Shown piece by piece: positions 10,109-18,468 of a DNA stretch of 64,000 nt. The stretch lies in assembly GCF_900111765.1 (NCBI RefSeq), contig NZ_FOIB01000001.1, positions 372,001 through 436,000 on the forward strand, in the 5' to 3' direction. Position numbers and translations under genes: made by a program. The notes under the pieces were generated by a model. It ran no database searches and had not been told where the DNA came from. It was given only the letters and a program-made list of their open reading frames with translations. Origin of the DNA: Myxococcus fulvus. GTDB taxonomy: Bacteria; Myxococcota; Myxococcia; Myxococcales; Myxococcaceae. How positions within the stretch are numbered: the first letter of the stretch is position 1; each line of letters opens with the position of its first letter.

Positions 10109-10822
10109 TCAACCGTCGCTGTTGGGCCCCGTGAGCCGGGGGGCGTCGTCTCCCCGATTCCCCTGTGCGCGGCGGTGCAGGGACTCGCGCCACTTGGGGG
10201 TGAGCAGGGGACACGCGGCCAGGGCCGCGGCGTCCTCCGCCCGGTGCTCGTGCATGGCCTGGTTGGCGAAGGCGACGGTGAAGCGGGGATGGGGACGCTC
10301 CACGAGCTCCAACGCATCTCCCGCGCGGACCTCACCCTCCTGGAGGACGCGGAAGTACCAGCCGGTGCGGCCGGTGCGCTGAATCAGCAGCGCCAGCTCC
10401 TTGTGGCGCCAGCGTCGCGCGGGCTTCCAGCAGGGCTGCCTCGGCTGGGACACCTGCACGAGGGCGGTGCCGACCTTCAGCACGTCGCCGATGCAGACGC
10501 TCTCCTCCGCGCCGCCGGAGACGACCCAGTTCTCACCGAAGGCGCCCGGGCCCAAATCGTCGCGGCCGAGCTGCTCGCGCCAGAAGGCGTGGTGTGACGC
10601 GGCGTAGGCGAGCACGGCCTTCTCGGGGCCTCCGTGCACGCGCAGGTCCGCCTGGCCGTCACCGGTGAGCCCCGTGCGGGTGAGCCACACGGGCCCCGTC
10701 ACGGGCTCCTTGTGGATGCCGCTGGTCCACGGCCGCTCCATCGGGTCGGCGGCGCCGGGCGTGCCGAACTCGCGAGGCAAGCCGACGTGAAGCGAGAGGA
10801 TGCGGGGCGTCTGGGTCTGCAT
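10109..10822 (-). CDS. MOSC domain protein, YiiM-like
   Basis: A 237-residue cytosolic protein of the MOSC superfamily, the fold of the molybdenum-cofactor sulfurase C-terminus. It follows the YiiM family from end to end: KEPVTGPVWL, GLTGDGQADLRVHGGPEKAV, GAFGENW, ESVCIGD, and VSQPRQPCWKPARR with the invariant cysteine. In E. coli YiiM is linked to molybdenum-dependent detoxification of N-hydroxylated bases. The same role here is inferred. The start at 10822 (MQTQTPRILSL) matches the family N-terminus. No neighbour obviously shares its pathway. Confidence 0.88.
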   Translation of the reverse strand: MQTQTPRILSLHVGLPREFGTPGAADPMERPWTSGIHKEPVTGPVWLTRTGLTGDGQADLRVHGGPEKAVLAYAASHHAFWREQLGRDDLGPGAFGENWVVSGGAEESVCIGDVLKVGTALVQVSQPRQPCWKPARRWRHKELALLIQRTGRTGWYFRVLQEGEVRAGDALELVERPHPRFTVAFANQAMHEHRAEDAAALAACPLLTPKWRESLHRRAQGNRGDDAPRLTGPNSDG

Positions 10823-10954
10823 CGGCTTCGCGACAAAGCAGGCGCGCGGGGTGCTGTCCAGCGCCAGGGCTTGCCTGGGACGCACGACGGGAGCGGAGAC
10901 GTCTCCAGCGAGTCGTCTCCGCTCCCTCAGGTCGCGCTCATGCGCGGGCGGACG

Positions 10955-11413
10955 TCAGTACGTGCCGCCGTCCAGCACCGAGCCACCCGCGGGCGGCGTG
11001 AAGGTGCCGGACGCGTTGTCGTCCGCGGGGCCCGGCACCGTCGTGGGGCCGGAGCCGCCCATGCCCGCGTCGCCGTCGAACGTGGGCATGCTGCCCGGCG
11101 CCGTGGACGTGCTGCCCGGGGCCGTCGTGGTGTCACCCGGCATCGTCGTGGTGCTGCCCGGGTTCGTGTCCGGCGTGCTCGGCACCGTGCCCGGCGCCGA
11201 CTGCGTCGGGTCCTGCGTCATCGGGTCCGTCGTGGTGGGGCTGGGCGTCGTCGTCGTCGTGCCCGAGCCGCCCGTCGCCGGCTCACTCGTCGTCGTGCTG
11301 GGGTCCGCCTGGGCCACCATCACCGGAGCTTCCGTCGCGCTGCAAGCCGTGCCCAGCGCCAGGGTCCCCGCCATGGCACCCGCCCACATCCAACGCCTCA
11401 TGTGCTTCACCAT
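10955..11413 (-). CDS. Thr/Pro/Gly-rich lipoprotein downstream of an RND exporter
   Basis: A 152-residue predicted lipoprotein with lipobox Cys24 (LGTAC) and a low-complexity body of Thr/Pro/Gly/Asp (for example GSTTTMPGDTTTAPGSTST). The start at 11413 has GGAGG with 5-base spacing. It lies only 35 bases after the stop of the RND exporter gene on the same strand, so it is probably co-transcribed with it. Its composition resembles the lipoprotein at 9241-9768. Function unknown. Confidence 0.78.
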   Translation of the reverse strand: MVKHMRRWMWAGAMAGTLALGTACSATEAPVMVAQADPSTTTSEPATGGSGTTTTTPSPTTTDPMTQDPTQSAPGTVPSTPDTNPGSTTTMPGDTTTAPGSTSTAPGSMPTFDGDAGMGGSGPTTVPGPADDNASGTFTPPAGGSVLDGGTY

Positions 11414-11448
11414 TGCCGCCTCCGTTCGTGGGTATGTGTTGCTTCAGC

Positions 11449-13977
11449 TCAAGGCGTCGCGTGCTCGGGCCCCGTGCCCCCCGCCGCCGCCCTCTCCTTC
11501 ACCTCCGAGTCCAACCGCGCTCGCCGCTTGCGGTGCCCCCGCGCCGTCAGGACCAACAGCAGCGCGGGGAACGCCACCAGCATGACCAGTAGATTGGTGG
11601 CGAATCCCAGACTGGCCAGTGCCCCCACCGAGTTCAGGCCTGGATGCCTGGCCAGGAAGAGCGCGCCGAACCCCATGGCGCTCGTCAGCAGGCCGCCCGC
11701 AATCGCACGCCCCGTCTCCGAGTACACCGCCACGAAGTCGCTGCCCGGCGACGCCAGCCGTGTCAGCAGATGCACGCCCGCGTCCACCGTGGTCCCGATG
11801 AGCACCGGGATGATGAGGATGTTCAGATAGTTGAACTCCAACCCCACCACCGGCATCAGTCCAATCAAGGCCAGCAATGAGACCACCGTGGGCAGCAGGC
11901 ACAGCACCGCCATGCGCAGCCCGCCCAATGTCATCCACATGGCGAGCAGCACCGCCAGCGTCGCGCCCCCGAGGATGAGCGGCGCCTCGTGCGTCACCAT
12001 GTCCAGGATGTCCGCCATCACCATGGACTCGCCCGCCGCGGACACGCGTCCACCTCCGGGGGGCGTGACGCCGCGAATCTCGCGCGCCAGCGCTCGCACG
12101 GCCTGGCCGTCCGATTGGTTCACCGCCGGGTACACCAGCACGAAGCCACCCGCCGTCCCCTCGCGTCCGGTGAACTGCTGCCGCACGCTCGCCGGCAGGT
12201 CCGCGAGCGTGAAGGGCTGTGCCTGGGTCTGCCGGCGCAGCTCCGCCACCTGCGCGCGCTGCTCCGCGGAGAGCCGCTCCTCCGGGACGTTCTCGAGCAG
12301 CGCGTGGATGTCGCGCAGCACGGCCTGTTTCCTCGGCTGGTCCTGGGGCACCAGCGAGGACAGCGAGGCCACGAAGTCGATGGTGGAGTCCTTGCCCCGC
12401 TCCCGCTGCCGCTGGGCGAGCGCGGACGCCATCGCGTGCTCCTCCCGCGCGTCCCGCGTGAGCACCACCACGGGCGTCTGCGAGTAGCCGATGATGTCGT
12501 TGACCTGTCTGTCGAGCACGAACGACGGCAGGTCCTGGTCCTCGAGCGTCCCGAAGTTGTAGTCGAAGCGCACCCGAGGCACCTGGGAGAAGAGCCCCAC
12601 CAGCACCACCGCGGCGATGGCGGTGATGACCCCGCGGTGGCGCACCAGCACCCGGCCCATCGAGGACTCGCGTGGCGCGACGCGCGCGTGTCGCGGACGC
12701 CAGCCGAGGCGCGCCGTCAGCCCCAGCAGCGCCGGCAGCACCAGCACGTACGCCGCGACGAGCACCAGCATGCCGATGCCGGCGATGACGCCGAACTCGC
12801 GGAACGCTCGGAAGCGGGACGTGCCCAGCACGAAGAAGGTGAGCGCCGCCACCAGCGCGGACACCAGCGCCGCGCCGCCCGTGTGCGTGAAGGACTCGCG
12901 CGTGGCCCGCTCGGAGTCCTCTCCCTGCGCGCGCAGCTGGAGATAGCGGCCCAAGAGGTGGATGCCGTGCTCGACGCCCAGGCCCCCGAGGATGGCGCCC
13001 AGGAAGCCCGTCAACAGATTCACCTGTCCATACAGGAGCGCGACCAGCCCGTACGTCCACGCGAGCCCCGCGCCCACCGGCGTCAGCACCAACCCCACCG
13101 CCACGGGGCTGCGGAAGTGGAAGAGCAGGTAGAGCAGCATCAGCGCCGTGGCCACGGCGGACGACACGGCGATGTCGCGGACAATCTGTTGCTGCTGGTC
13201 CAGCTTCTTCTGGAAGGTGCCGGTGATGTCCACCCGGAAGCCGGGGCCGTACCTGGACAGGTCCTGCGCGTCGACCAGCGCGCGCACCTCGTCCACGATT
13301 CGCCGCGAGTAGCCCAGGTCCGCGGACGTCGTCTCCGGCTTGGCCAGCACGACGACGCGCCTGGCCTTCGCGTCCAGGTAGTAGTCGTCCTTGGCGCCCG
13401 ACAGCTTCTGTCCGGCCGCGCCGCCGTACTTCGCCTCCAGGTCGGAGAAGTCGAGCGACGGCTCCGGCTCATCCACCAGCGGCACGTAGAGCGGATTGGC
13501 CCGCTGCCGCTCCCACGTCAGCCGCGCCTCGAGCCGACGGTGGACCTCCCTCAGGTCCTCTTCCGACAGGAAGTAGAGCGCCCTGTCGCGGAAGAAGGCG
13601 CCCGTGCGCTCCTTCTCCACGAAGCGGATGCCCGGCAGCTTCTCCAACTGCGGCGCCAGGTCATCGGCGAAGCGGCGCAGCGACGCGGCGTCGCCTCCCT
13701 CGCCCACCACCGCCACCCAGCCGAGCGCGCCGAAGCGCGACTCCAGCTCCCCCAGGTCCTGCACGCTCTCGAAGGAGCGGGGAAGCAGGTCCACCAGATT
13801 GGCGTTGAGGCGGAGCTTGAGCGACAGCACCCCTCCCACCGCCGCGAGCAGCACCGCCAGGCCCAGCGCGAGCACCGGCCGCCGGTGGCTGCGCGCGGCC
13901 AGGGCACCGAGGCCCCGCTCCACGCGCTGCATCCAACGGCGCTCTCCCTGCGTCGATGTGGTCGGCTCCGAGTCCAT
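11449..13977 (-). CDS. RND/MMPL-family exporter (copy A)
   Basis: An 842-residue inner-membrane protein of the RND superfamily, MMPL/HpnN-like branch. It has an N-terminal TM, a large periplasmic loop (about 60-260), a TM bundle with GGLGVEHGIHLLGRY, a second periplasmic loop (about 480-640) and a second TM bundle with FNYLNILIIPVLIGTTVDAG. Relatives export lipids, hopanoids or lipopeptides using the proton gradient; the cargo here is unknown. It is a clear paralogue of the divergent gene at 14382, similar along its whole length. A lipoprotein gene follows at 35 bases. Confidence 0.9.
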   Translation of the reverse strand: MDSEPTTSTQGERRWMQRVERGLGALAARSHRRPVLALGLAVLLAAVGGVLSLKLRLNANLVDLLPRSFESVQDLGELESRFGALGWVAVVGEGGDAASLRRFADDLAPQLEKLPGIRFVEKERTGAFFRDRALYFLSEEDLREVHRRLEARLTWERQRANPLYVPLVDEPEPSLDFSDLEAKYGGAAGQKLSGAKDDYYLDAKARRVVVLAKPETTSADLGYSRRIVDEVRALVDAQDLSRYGPGFRVDITGTFQKKLDQQQQIVRDIAVSSAVATALMLLYLLFHFRSPVAVGLVLTPVGAGLAWTYGLVALLYGQVNLLTGFLGAILGGLGVEHGIHLLGRYLQLRAQGEDSERATRESFTHTGGAALVSALVAALTFFVLGTSRFRAFREFGVIAGIGMLVLVAAYVLVLPALLGLTARLGWRPRHARVAPRESSMGRVLVRHRGVITAIAAVVLVGLFSQVPRVRFDYNFGTLEDQDLPSFVLDRQVNDIIGYSQTPVVVLTRDAREEHAMASALAQRQRERGKDSTIDFVASLSSLVPQDQPRKQAVLRDIHALLENVPEERLSAEQRAQVAELRRQTQAQPFTLADLPASVRQQFTGREGTAGGFVLVYPAVNQSDGQAVRALAREIRGVTPPGGGRVSAAGESMVMADILDMVTHEAPLILGGATLAVLLAMWMTLGGLRMAVLCLLPTVVSLLALIGLMPVVGLEFNYLNILIIPVLIGTTVDAGVHLLTRLASPGSDFVAVYSETGRAIAGGLLTSAMGFGALFLARHPGLNSVGALASLGFATNLLVMLVAFPALLLVLTARGHRKRRARLDSEVKERAAAGGTGPEHATP

Positions 13978-14381
13978 CCGTCACGTGGGCGTTCCAGCCC
14001 CCCGCCCCCGGAGAAGTCCGACGGCGTGGAGGGCGGCACGGCTGCCCCTCCCTCGGGTGTCCGCGCGAGCGGCCCCATGTGGGCGGGAACCTGGGGACGC
14101 GGCGCGGCGCATGCAGTCCACGCCGCCCGGCTGTCTGCCCTCCAGGAGGCCGGTGGACCCGGTGCTCCCGTCCTGGGTGCGCGATACAGGTCCGTGTGCG
14201 TCGCGAGCCCGCGGGCGGCCGTGCGGACAGTCGAGCGGGGGGCGTGGGGGCCTGTTACAGAGGGAAAGTCATTCGGGGCCTTACATTCCGGCTTACGGCA
14301 TAAACGCGTTGACTCCCCGGTTGGCGCATGCCCAAGGTGGGCCACAGGTCGGCCCGAAAACAACACAGCAGGTGTCGCAAC
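13978..14381. promoter_or_regulatory. Shared upstream region of two divergent RND exporters
   Basis: 404 bases hold the promoters of both paralogues. Most is GC-rich, but 14260-14310, next to the plus-strand gene, is noticeably more AT-rich (TTACATTCC, CATAAACG, TTGACT) and is the likeliest promoter position. I could not align a -35/-10 or -24/-12 pair with correct spacing. Confidence 0.35.
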
Positions 14382-16850
14382 ATGGGTGAGAAGCGTTGGT
14401 CGGAGCGGTTCGAGGGGGCGATGGGCCAACTCGCCGCGCGAAGCCATCGGCGTCCGATGCATGCGGTGGTGGTGGCGGTGGTGCTGACGCTCCTGGGCGC
14501 GTACTTCGCCAGGAACCTGACCCTCAGCGCGGACTTCGTGGGCCTGCTGCCCAAGTCGTTCCCGAGCGTCCAGGACATCGAGAAGATGCGCAAGCGCTTC
14601 GGTGGCCAGGGCAACGTGGTGGTGGTGGGGATGGGAGCGGAGCCCGAGGCGCTCAAGCGCTTCGTGGATGACCTGTCGCCGAAGCTCGCCGGCCTGTCGG
14701 AGATCCGCTACGTCAACTCGCAGCGGCCCAGCGAGTTCTTCAACGAGCACGCGCTGTATTACGTCGACCTGGAGGACCTGAAGACGATTCAGGGCCGCAT
14801 CGACGCGCGCATCGCGTGGGAGAAGGAGCAGGCCAACCCGCTCTTCGTCCGGCTGGACGAGGAGCCCGCGCCGTCAGTGGACTTCTCCGACATCGAGCAG
14901 AAGTACACGGGCCGCGCCAACCAGCGCCTGTCGGGCCAGGGGGACCTGTACTACCTGGACACGACGGAGCGGATGGTGGTGCTGATGGCGAAGCCCAAGG
15001 GCAGCGCCGCGGACCTGAACTACTCGAAGAAGGTCGTCACGCAGGTGGAGGAGTTCCTGGCGACGCAGGACCTGTCGAAGTACGGGCCGGGCTTCAAGAC
15101 GGCGGTGACGGGGACCTTCAAGAAGAAGATCGACCAGCAGCGCGTCATCGTGAGTGATTTGGCCCGGGCGTCCACGTTGGCCATGGTGTTGCTGGTGGTC
15201 TACCTGGTGTTCCACTTCCGCAGCGCGCTGTCGGTGGTGCTCACGATGGTGCCGGTGATGGCGGGCCTGGGGTGGACGTACGGCTTCGTGGGCCTGGCGT
15301 ACGGGCAGGTCAATCTGCTGACGGGCTTCCTGGCGGCGGTGCTCGGTGGCCTGGGCGTGGAGCACGGCATCCATCTCTTGGGGCGGTACGGGACGTTGCG
15401 TTCGGAGGGGATGACCTCCGAGGCGGCGGTGCAGGAGTCCTTCCGGCACACGGGCTTCTCCGCGCTCATCGCGGCGCTGGTGGCGGCGCTGACGTTCCTG
15501 AGCCTGGCGATGTCGGAGTTCAGGGCGTTCCGCGAGTTCGGCATCATCGCGGCGGTGGGCATGTTGGTGAGCATCTTCGCGTACGTGCTCATCCTGCCGG
15601 CGCTGTTGGGGATGGCGTCGCGCTTCGGGTGGGCGCCCAGGGCGCCGGAGGAGGGCTCGGGGCCCATGGCGCTGCTCGGGCGCTGGCTGCCGCGCTCCTA
15701 CCGTGGGGTGGCGGTGGTGATTGGGGTGGGCGTGGTGGTGCTCATCTCGCAGGCGTACCGCATCTCGTTCAACTACGACTCGCGCACGTTGGAGGACTAC
15801 AAGCAGGCGTCGGCGGTGCTGGACCAGAAGGTGAACAACATCCTGGGCTACTCGCAGACGCCGGTGGTGGTGCTGACGGACTCGCAGGACATGGAGCGCG
15901 AGGTGGTGCGGCAGCTCGAGGCGCGCAAGGCGGCCCGGGGCAAGGAGTCCACCATCGACTTCGTGGGGGCGCTGGAGGACCTGGTGCCCCGGCAGCAGCC
16001 GGAGAAGCAGGCGGTGCTGGAGGCCATCCGGACGCGGCTGGAGAAGCTGGACCCGGATCGGCTGCCGGAGGACACGCGGGTGGCGCTGGCGCGGGCGTTG
16101 AACATGTCGAAGGCGAAGCCCTTCACGCAGGCGGAGCTGCCGGCGAGCGTGCGTCACCAGTTCGAGAGCCTGGATGGGAGCACGGGCGGCGTGGTGCTGG
16201 TGTACGCGGGCGGCGGGGTGAGCCTGTCGGACGGCGAGGGCACGCGGCGCTTCTCCAAGGAGGTGCGCGGGCTGCAGATGCCGGACGGAAGTCAGGTGTC
16301 GGCGGCGGGTGAGGCGCTCATCCTGGCGGACATCCTGGACATGGTGTCGCGCGAGGGTCCGCGCATCCTGGCGGCGGCGGTGTTGAGCGTGCTGGCGGCG
16401 ATGTGGCTGACGCTGGGGAAGCTGCGCACGGCGCTCATCTGCATGGTGCCCACGTTGCTGTCGGTGGCGGGGCTGGTGGGGCTGATGGCGCTCTTGGATT
16501 TGCAGTTCAACTACCTGAACATCATGGTGCTGCCGGTGTTGGTGGGGACCACGGTGGACGCGGGTGTGCACCTGGTGCAGCGGTTGGGTGAGCCGGGGGC
16601 GGACTTCATCTCCGTGTACGCGGAGACGGGGCGGGCGATTACCGGCGGCCTGCTGACGAGCGCGATTGGCTTCGTGGCGTTGGTGTTGGCGAAGCACCCG
16701 GGGTTGAACTCGATTGGCGACCTGGCGAATCTGGGGTTCGGGCTGAACCTGGTGATTGTGCTCTTGGGGTTCCCGTCGCTGCTGTTGTTGGTGGAGCGGT
16801 GGCGGCGCAAGCACAGCGCGACGGCGGAGGAGCCCGCGCCGGGGGCGTAG
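14382..16850 (+). CDS. RND/MMPL-family exporter (copy B)
   Basis: An 822-residue inner-membrane RND/MMPL-like exporter and paralogue of the divergent gene. Shared landmarks are LAARSHRRP before TM1, the DLLPKSF/LLPRSF-type segment after it, LGGLGVEHGIHLLGRY, the central NILGYSQTPVVVLT segment, and FNYLNIMVLPVLVGTTVDAG near the end. The start at 14382 (MGEKRWSERFEG) aligns with the GERRW segment near the N-terminus of copy A and has an AGCAGGTG upstream; an in-frame ATG at 14328 is the alternative. A Cys-rich lipoprotein gene follows after 17 bases. Cargo unknown; lipid or lipid-linked export is the family inference. Confidence 0.9.
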   Translation: MGEKRWSERFEGAMGQLAARSHRRPMHAVVVAVVLTLLGAYFARNLTLSADFVGLLPKSFPSVQDIEKMRKRFGGQGNVVVVGMGAEPEALKRFVDDLSPKLAGLSEIRYVNSQRPSEFFNEHALYYVDLEDLKTIQGRIDARIAWEKEQANPLFVRLDEEPAPSVDFSDIEQKYTGRANQRLSGQGDLYYLDTTERMVVLMAKPKGSAADLNYSKKVVTQVEEFLATQDLSKYGPGFKTAVTGTFKKKIDQQRVIVSDLARASTLAMVLLVVYLVFHFRSALSVVLTMVPVMAGLGWTYGFVGLAYGQVNLLTGFLAAVLGGLGVEHGIHLLGRYGTLRSEGMTSEAAVQESFRHTGFSALIAALVAALTFLSLAMSEFRAFREFGIIAAVGMLVSIFAYVLILPALLGMASRFGWAPRAPEEGSGPMALLGRWLPRSYRGVAVVIGVGVVVLISQAYRISFNYDSRTLEDYKQASAVLDQKVNNILGYSQTPVVVLTDSQDMEREVVRQLEARKAARGKESTIDFVGALEDLVPRQQPEKQAVLEAIRTRLEKLDPDRLPEDTRVALARALNMSKAKPFTQAELPASVRHQFESLDGSTGGVVLVYAGGGVSLSDGEGTRRFSKEVRGLQMPDGSQVSAAGEALILADILDMVSREGPRILAAAVLSVLAAMWLTLGKLRTALICMVPTLLSVAGLVGLMALLDLQFNYLNIMVLPVLVGTTVDAGVHLVQRLGEPGADFISVYAETGRAITGGLLTSAIGFVALVLAKHPGLNSIGDLANLGFGLNLVIVLLGFPSLLLLVERWRRKHSATAEEPAPGA

Positions 16851-16867
16851 CTCTGGAGGGCAGCGTG

Positions 16868-17131
16868 ATGATGGGACGCAAGGCGCTCGGGTGGTTGTCG
16901 GCGGTGTCGATGGCGGTGGCCCTGGTGGGGTGTTCCCACGGGGGCCAGCGCGAGGAGAAGAAGGGCGACACGCGCTGTGAGGAGTCGCGGAACCTCTCGT
17001 GCATCACGGGCACGGAGTGTTCCATGGACCGCGACCGGGGCTGTGAGGTGTGTCGCTGCTCGCCCGCGGATGCGCTGACGCCCACGGACAAGCGCCGGCC
17101 CACGGCGATGGAGCCCGAGCGGCGCTGGTAG
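16868..17131 (+). CDS. Small cysteine-rich lipoprotein
   Basis: An 87-residue predicted lipoprotein: the signal ends VALVGC (Cys22), and six more cysteines follow within about 40 residues in the pattern C-x8-C-x5-C-x7-C-x2-C-x1-C. This suggests a disulfide-stabilised periplasmic mini-domain. GGAGGG seven bases before the first ATG fixes the start. It lies 17 bases downstream of RND copy B, mirroring the lipoprotein that follows copy A, so a functional link with the exporter is likely. No family recognised. Confidence 0.78.
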   Translation: MMGRKALGWLSAVSMAVALVGCSHGGQREEKKGDTRCEESRNLSCITGTECSMDRDRGCEVCRCSPADALTPTDKRRPTAMEPERRW

Positions 17132-17134
17132 TGG

Positions 17135-17980
17135 CTACGCGAGGTGGGCGACCTGGATGTCCAGGCGCTTCACCTTCTGGTCCTCCAGGAGTGCGTGCAG
17201 CTTCGGGGACATGAGGAGCAGCGGGTGCGGGCGCAGGACTCCGCTTCGCATGCCTACGTGCTGACGGGTGCAGGTCAGGTCGCTGCCGTCGTGGTCTCCG
17301 CGTCGTAGGGACAGCTCGGAGAGGACGTTCAGGCCGACGACGTGTCCCTTGGGGCAACGTTGAGCGTTGTCCTCGTCGAGGTCGAACGGGTCATTGCCGG
17401 TGCGGGTCGTGGGCAGGATGTCCACGGGACGCGCTGTCACGACGAGCTGGTGCCACTCCTTCACAGGCTCGGCTCGTGGACCTGCTCGCAGGATGGGGCG
17501 GAAGTCCGCGCCTGTGATGCCATGTGTTCGCCAGAGGTCCGCGAGCCGCGCGGAGATGACCCACTCGTGGGAGAGGGTTCGCGCGAGGCCCGCGCGCTGG
17601 GGAATCCTGCGTGTGTCGAGGTGCAGGTCCGTGACTTGGCTGGCGCCTGCTCCACAGAGCGCGCAGCTGGTGGACTCGTCGTAGTGGGTGCCGCACTCCT
17701 CGCCGGAAGGTTCGAAGACCGCATCGAGGCGCAGCTCGAGCAGCTCAGCGGACTTCAATTCCTTGGGCGTGTAGTGGCGGAGGATTCGCCAGCCCGAGAA
17801 GAACAGCTTGCCCTGCTGCCGCAGGGCGCGGTCGAGCTCCCGGACGCGCGGGATGCGCTCATCGTCCGTGGGGAGGGTGAGCTTGCGCACGGTGCCGCTC
17901 GGCAGCACGACGCCCTCGTCATCGCGGAAGAGTCGCGATGCTTCGGCTTCCTCGACACGGAACTCGATGGTTTCGCGCAT
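17135..17980 (-). CDS. Cysteine-motif hypothetical protein (myxobacterial paralogous-family type)
   Basis: A 281-residue soluble protein. It contains CALCG near residue 140, later CPKGH and CTRQH, which together could bind zinc. The C-terminal segment LLLMSPKLHALLEDQKVK looks conserved. It resembles proteins that occur in several copies in Myxococcus-type genomes next to small lipoproteins; that is from memory and unproven. Some myxobacterial CxxCG proteins are immunity partners of polymorphic toxins, but no toxin gene is visible here. The start at 17980 lies 31 bases after the upstream lipoprotein stop. Confidence 0.65.
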   Translation of the reverse strand: MRETIEFRVEEAEASRLFRDDEGVVLPSGTVRKLTLPTDDERIPRVRELDRALRQQGKLFFSGWRILRHYTPKELKSAELLELRLDAVFEPSGEECGTHYDESTSCALCGAGASQVTDLHLDTRRIPQRAGLARTLSHEWVISARLADLWRTHGITGADFRPILRAGPRAEPVKEWHQLVVTARPVDILPTTRTGNDPFDLDEDNAQRCPKGHVVGLNVLSELSLRRGDHDGSDLTCTRQHVGMRSGVLRPHPLLLMSPKLHALLEDQKVKRLDIQVAHLA

Positions 17981-18011
17981 GAGCCAGGGCTGCAGTCCGG
18001 TGAGATGGGCG

Positions 18012-18449
18012 TCAGAGTTCCGCGAGGATGCGGCCCCGCGCATCGATGGCGTAGACCGCCCCTGCATCCATGATGGGGGTTTCGAGCTCGATGCCGCAGC
18101 GAGAGAGCCTCGGGAGGAAGCTGACGAAGTAGAGGTCGTCATTCTCCTTCACCACGGTGGTGTCGTAGGTGTCGCGACGCGCGAGACAGCGCGCGAGCGC
18201 CTCGTCACGTGCCTCCGGGCGGCGGTCGGGCGGCAGGAACGCGTTCATGGCGACTTCGAGTGCCGCCATAGCGGGTCCATCCAGATGCGTTCCTTGCTCG
18301 AACGAGTCGGGAAACGTCACCTTGACCGACTCCGCGGCCGGTGCTCGCTCGGCCTGCTTGGGCGTGGAGTAGCCCAAGAGAGAGCACCCACTCAGGAACA
18401 TCGGGCCACAGAGCACGGCCGCCATCACGAACCACGACGTGGTGCTCAT
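18012..18449 (-). CDS. Lipoprotein of unknown function
   Basis: A 145-residue predicted lipoprotein with lipobox FLSGC (Cys22). The mature part has two further cysteines (LARCLARRD and LSRCGIE) that may form a disulfide, and ends with a compact beta-rich segment DAGAVYAIDARGRILAEL. It is placed 19 bases after the P450 stop and 31 bases before the cysteine-motif gene, all on the minus strand. The pair with the following gene looks like a unit. A toxin or accessory lipoprotein of a kin-discrimination module is one idea without direct support. Confidence 0.7.
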   Translation of the reverse strand: MSTTSWFVMAAVLCGPMFLSGCSLLGYSTPKQAERAPAAESVKVTFPDSFEQGTHLDGPAMAALEVAMNAFLPPDRRPEARDEALARCLARRDTYDTTVVKENDDLYFVSFLPRLSRCGIELETPIMDAGAVYAIDARGRILAEL

Positions 18450-18468
18450 CGCCTTCCTATCTCCATGC

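Noticed and set aside
11989-14487. An 832-codon plus-strand frame opposite RND exporter A
   Set aside because: It is a shadow of the exporter and crosses the divergent promoter region.
14874-16814. A 646-codon minus-strand frame opposite RND exporter B
   Set aside because: It is His/Gln/Arg-rich with no recognisable fold; the exporter is the real gene.
17135-17980. Firm naming as a SitI-type immunity protein
   Set aside because: Only one CxxCG motif is clear and no toxin gene is adjacent, so the name would go beyond the evidence.
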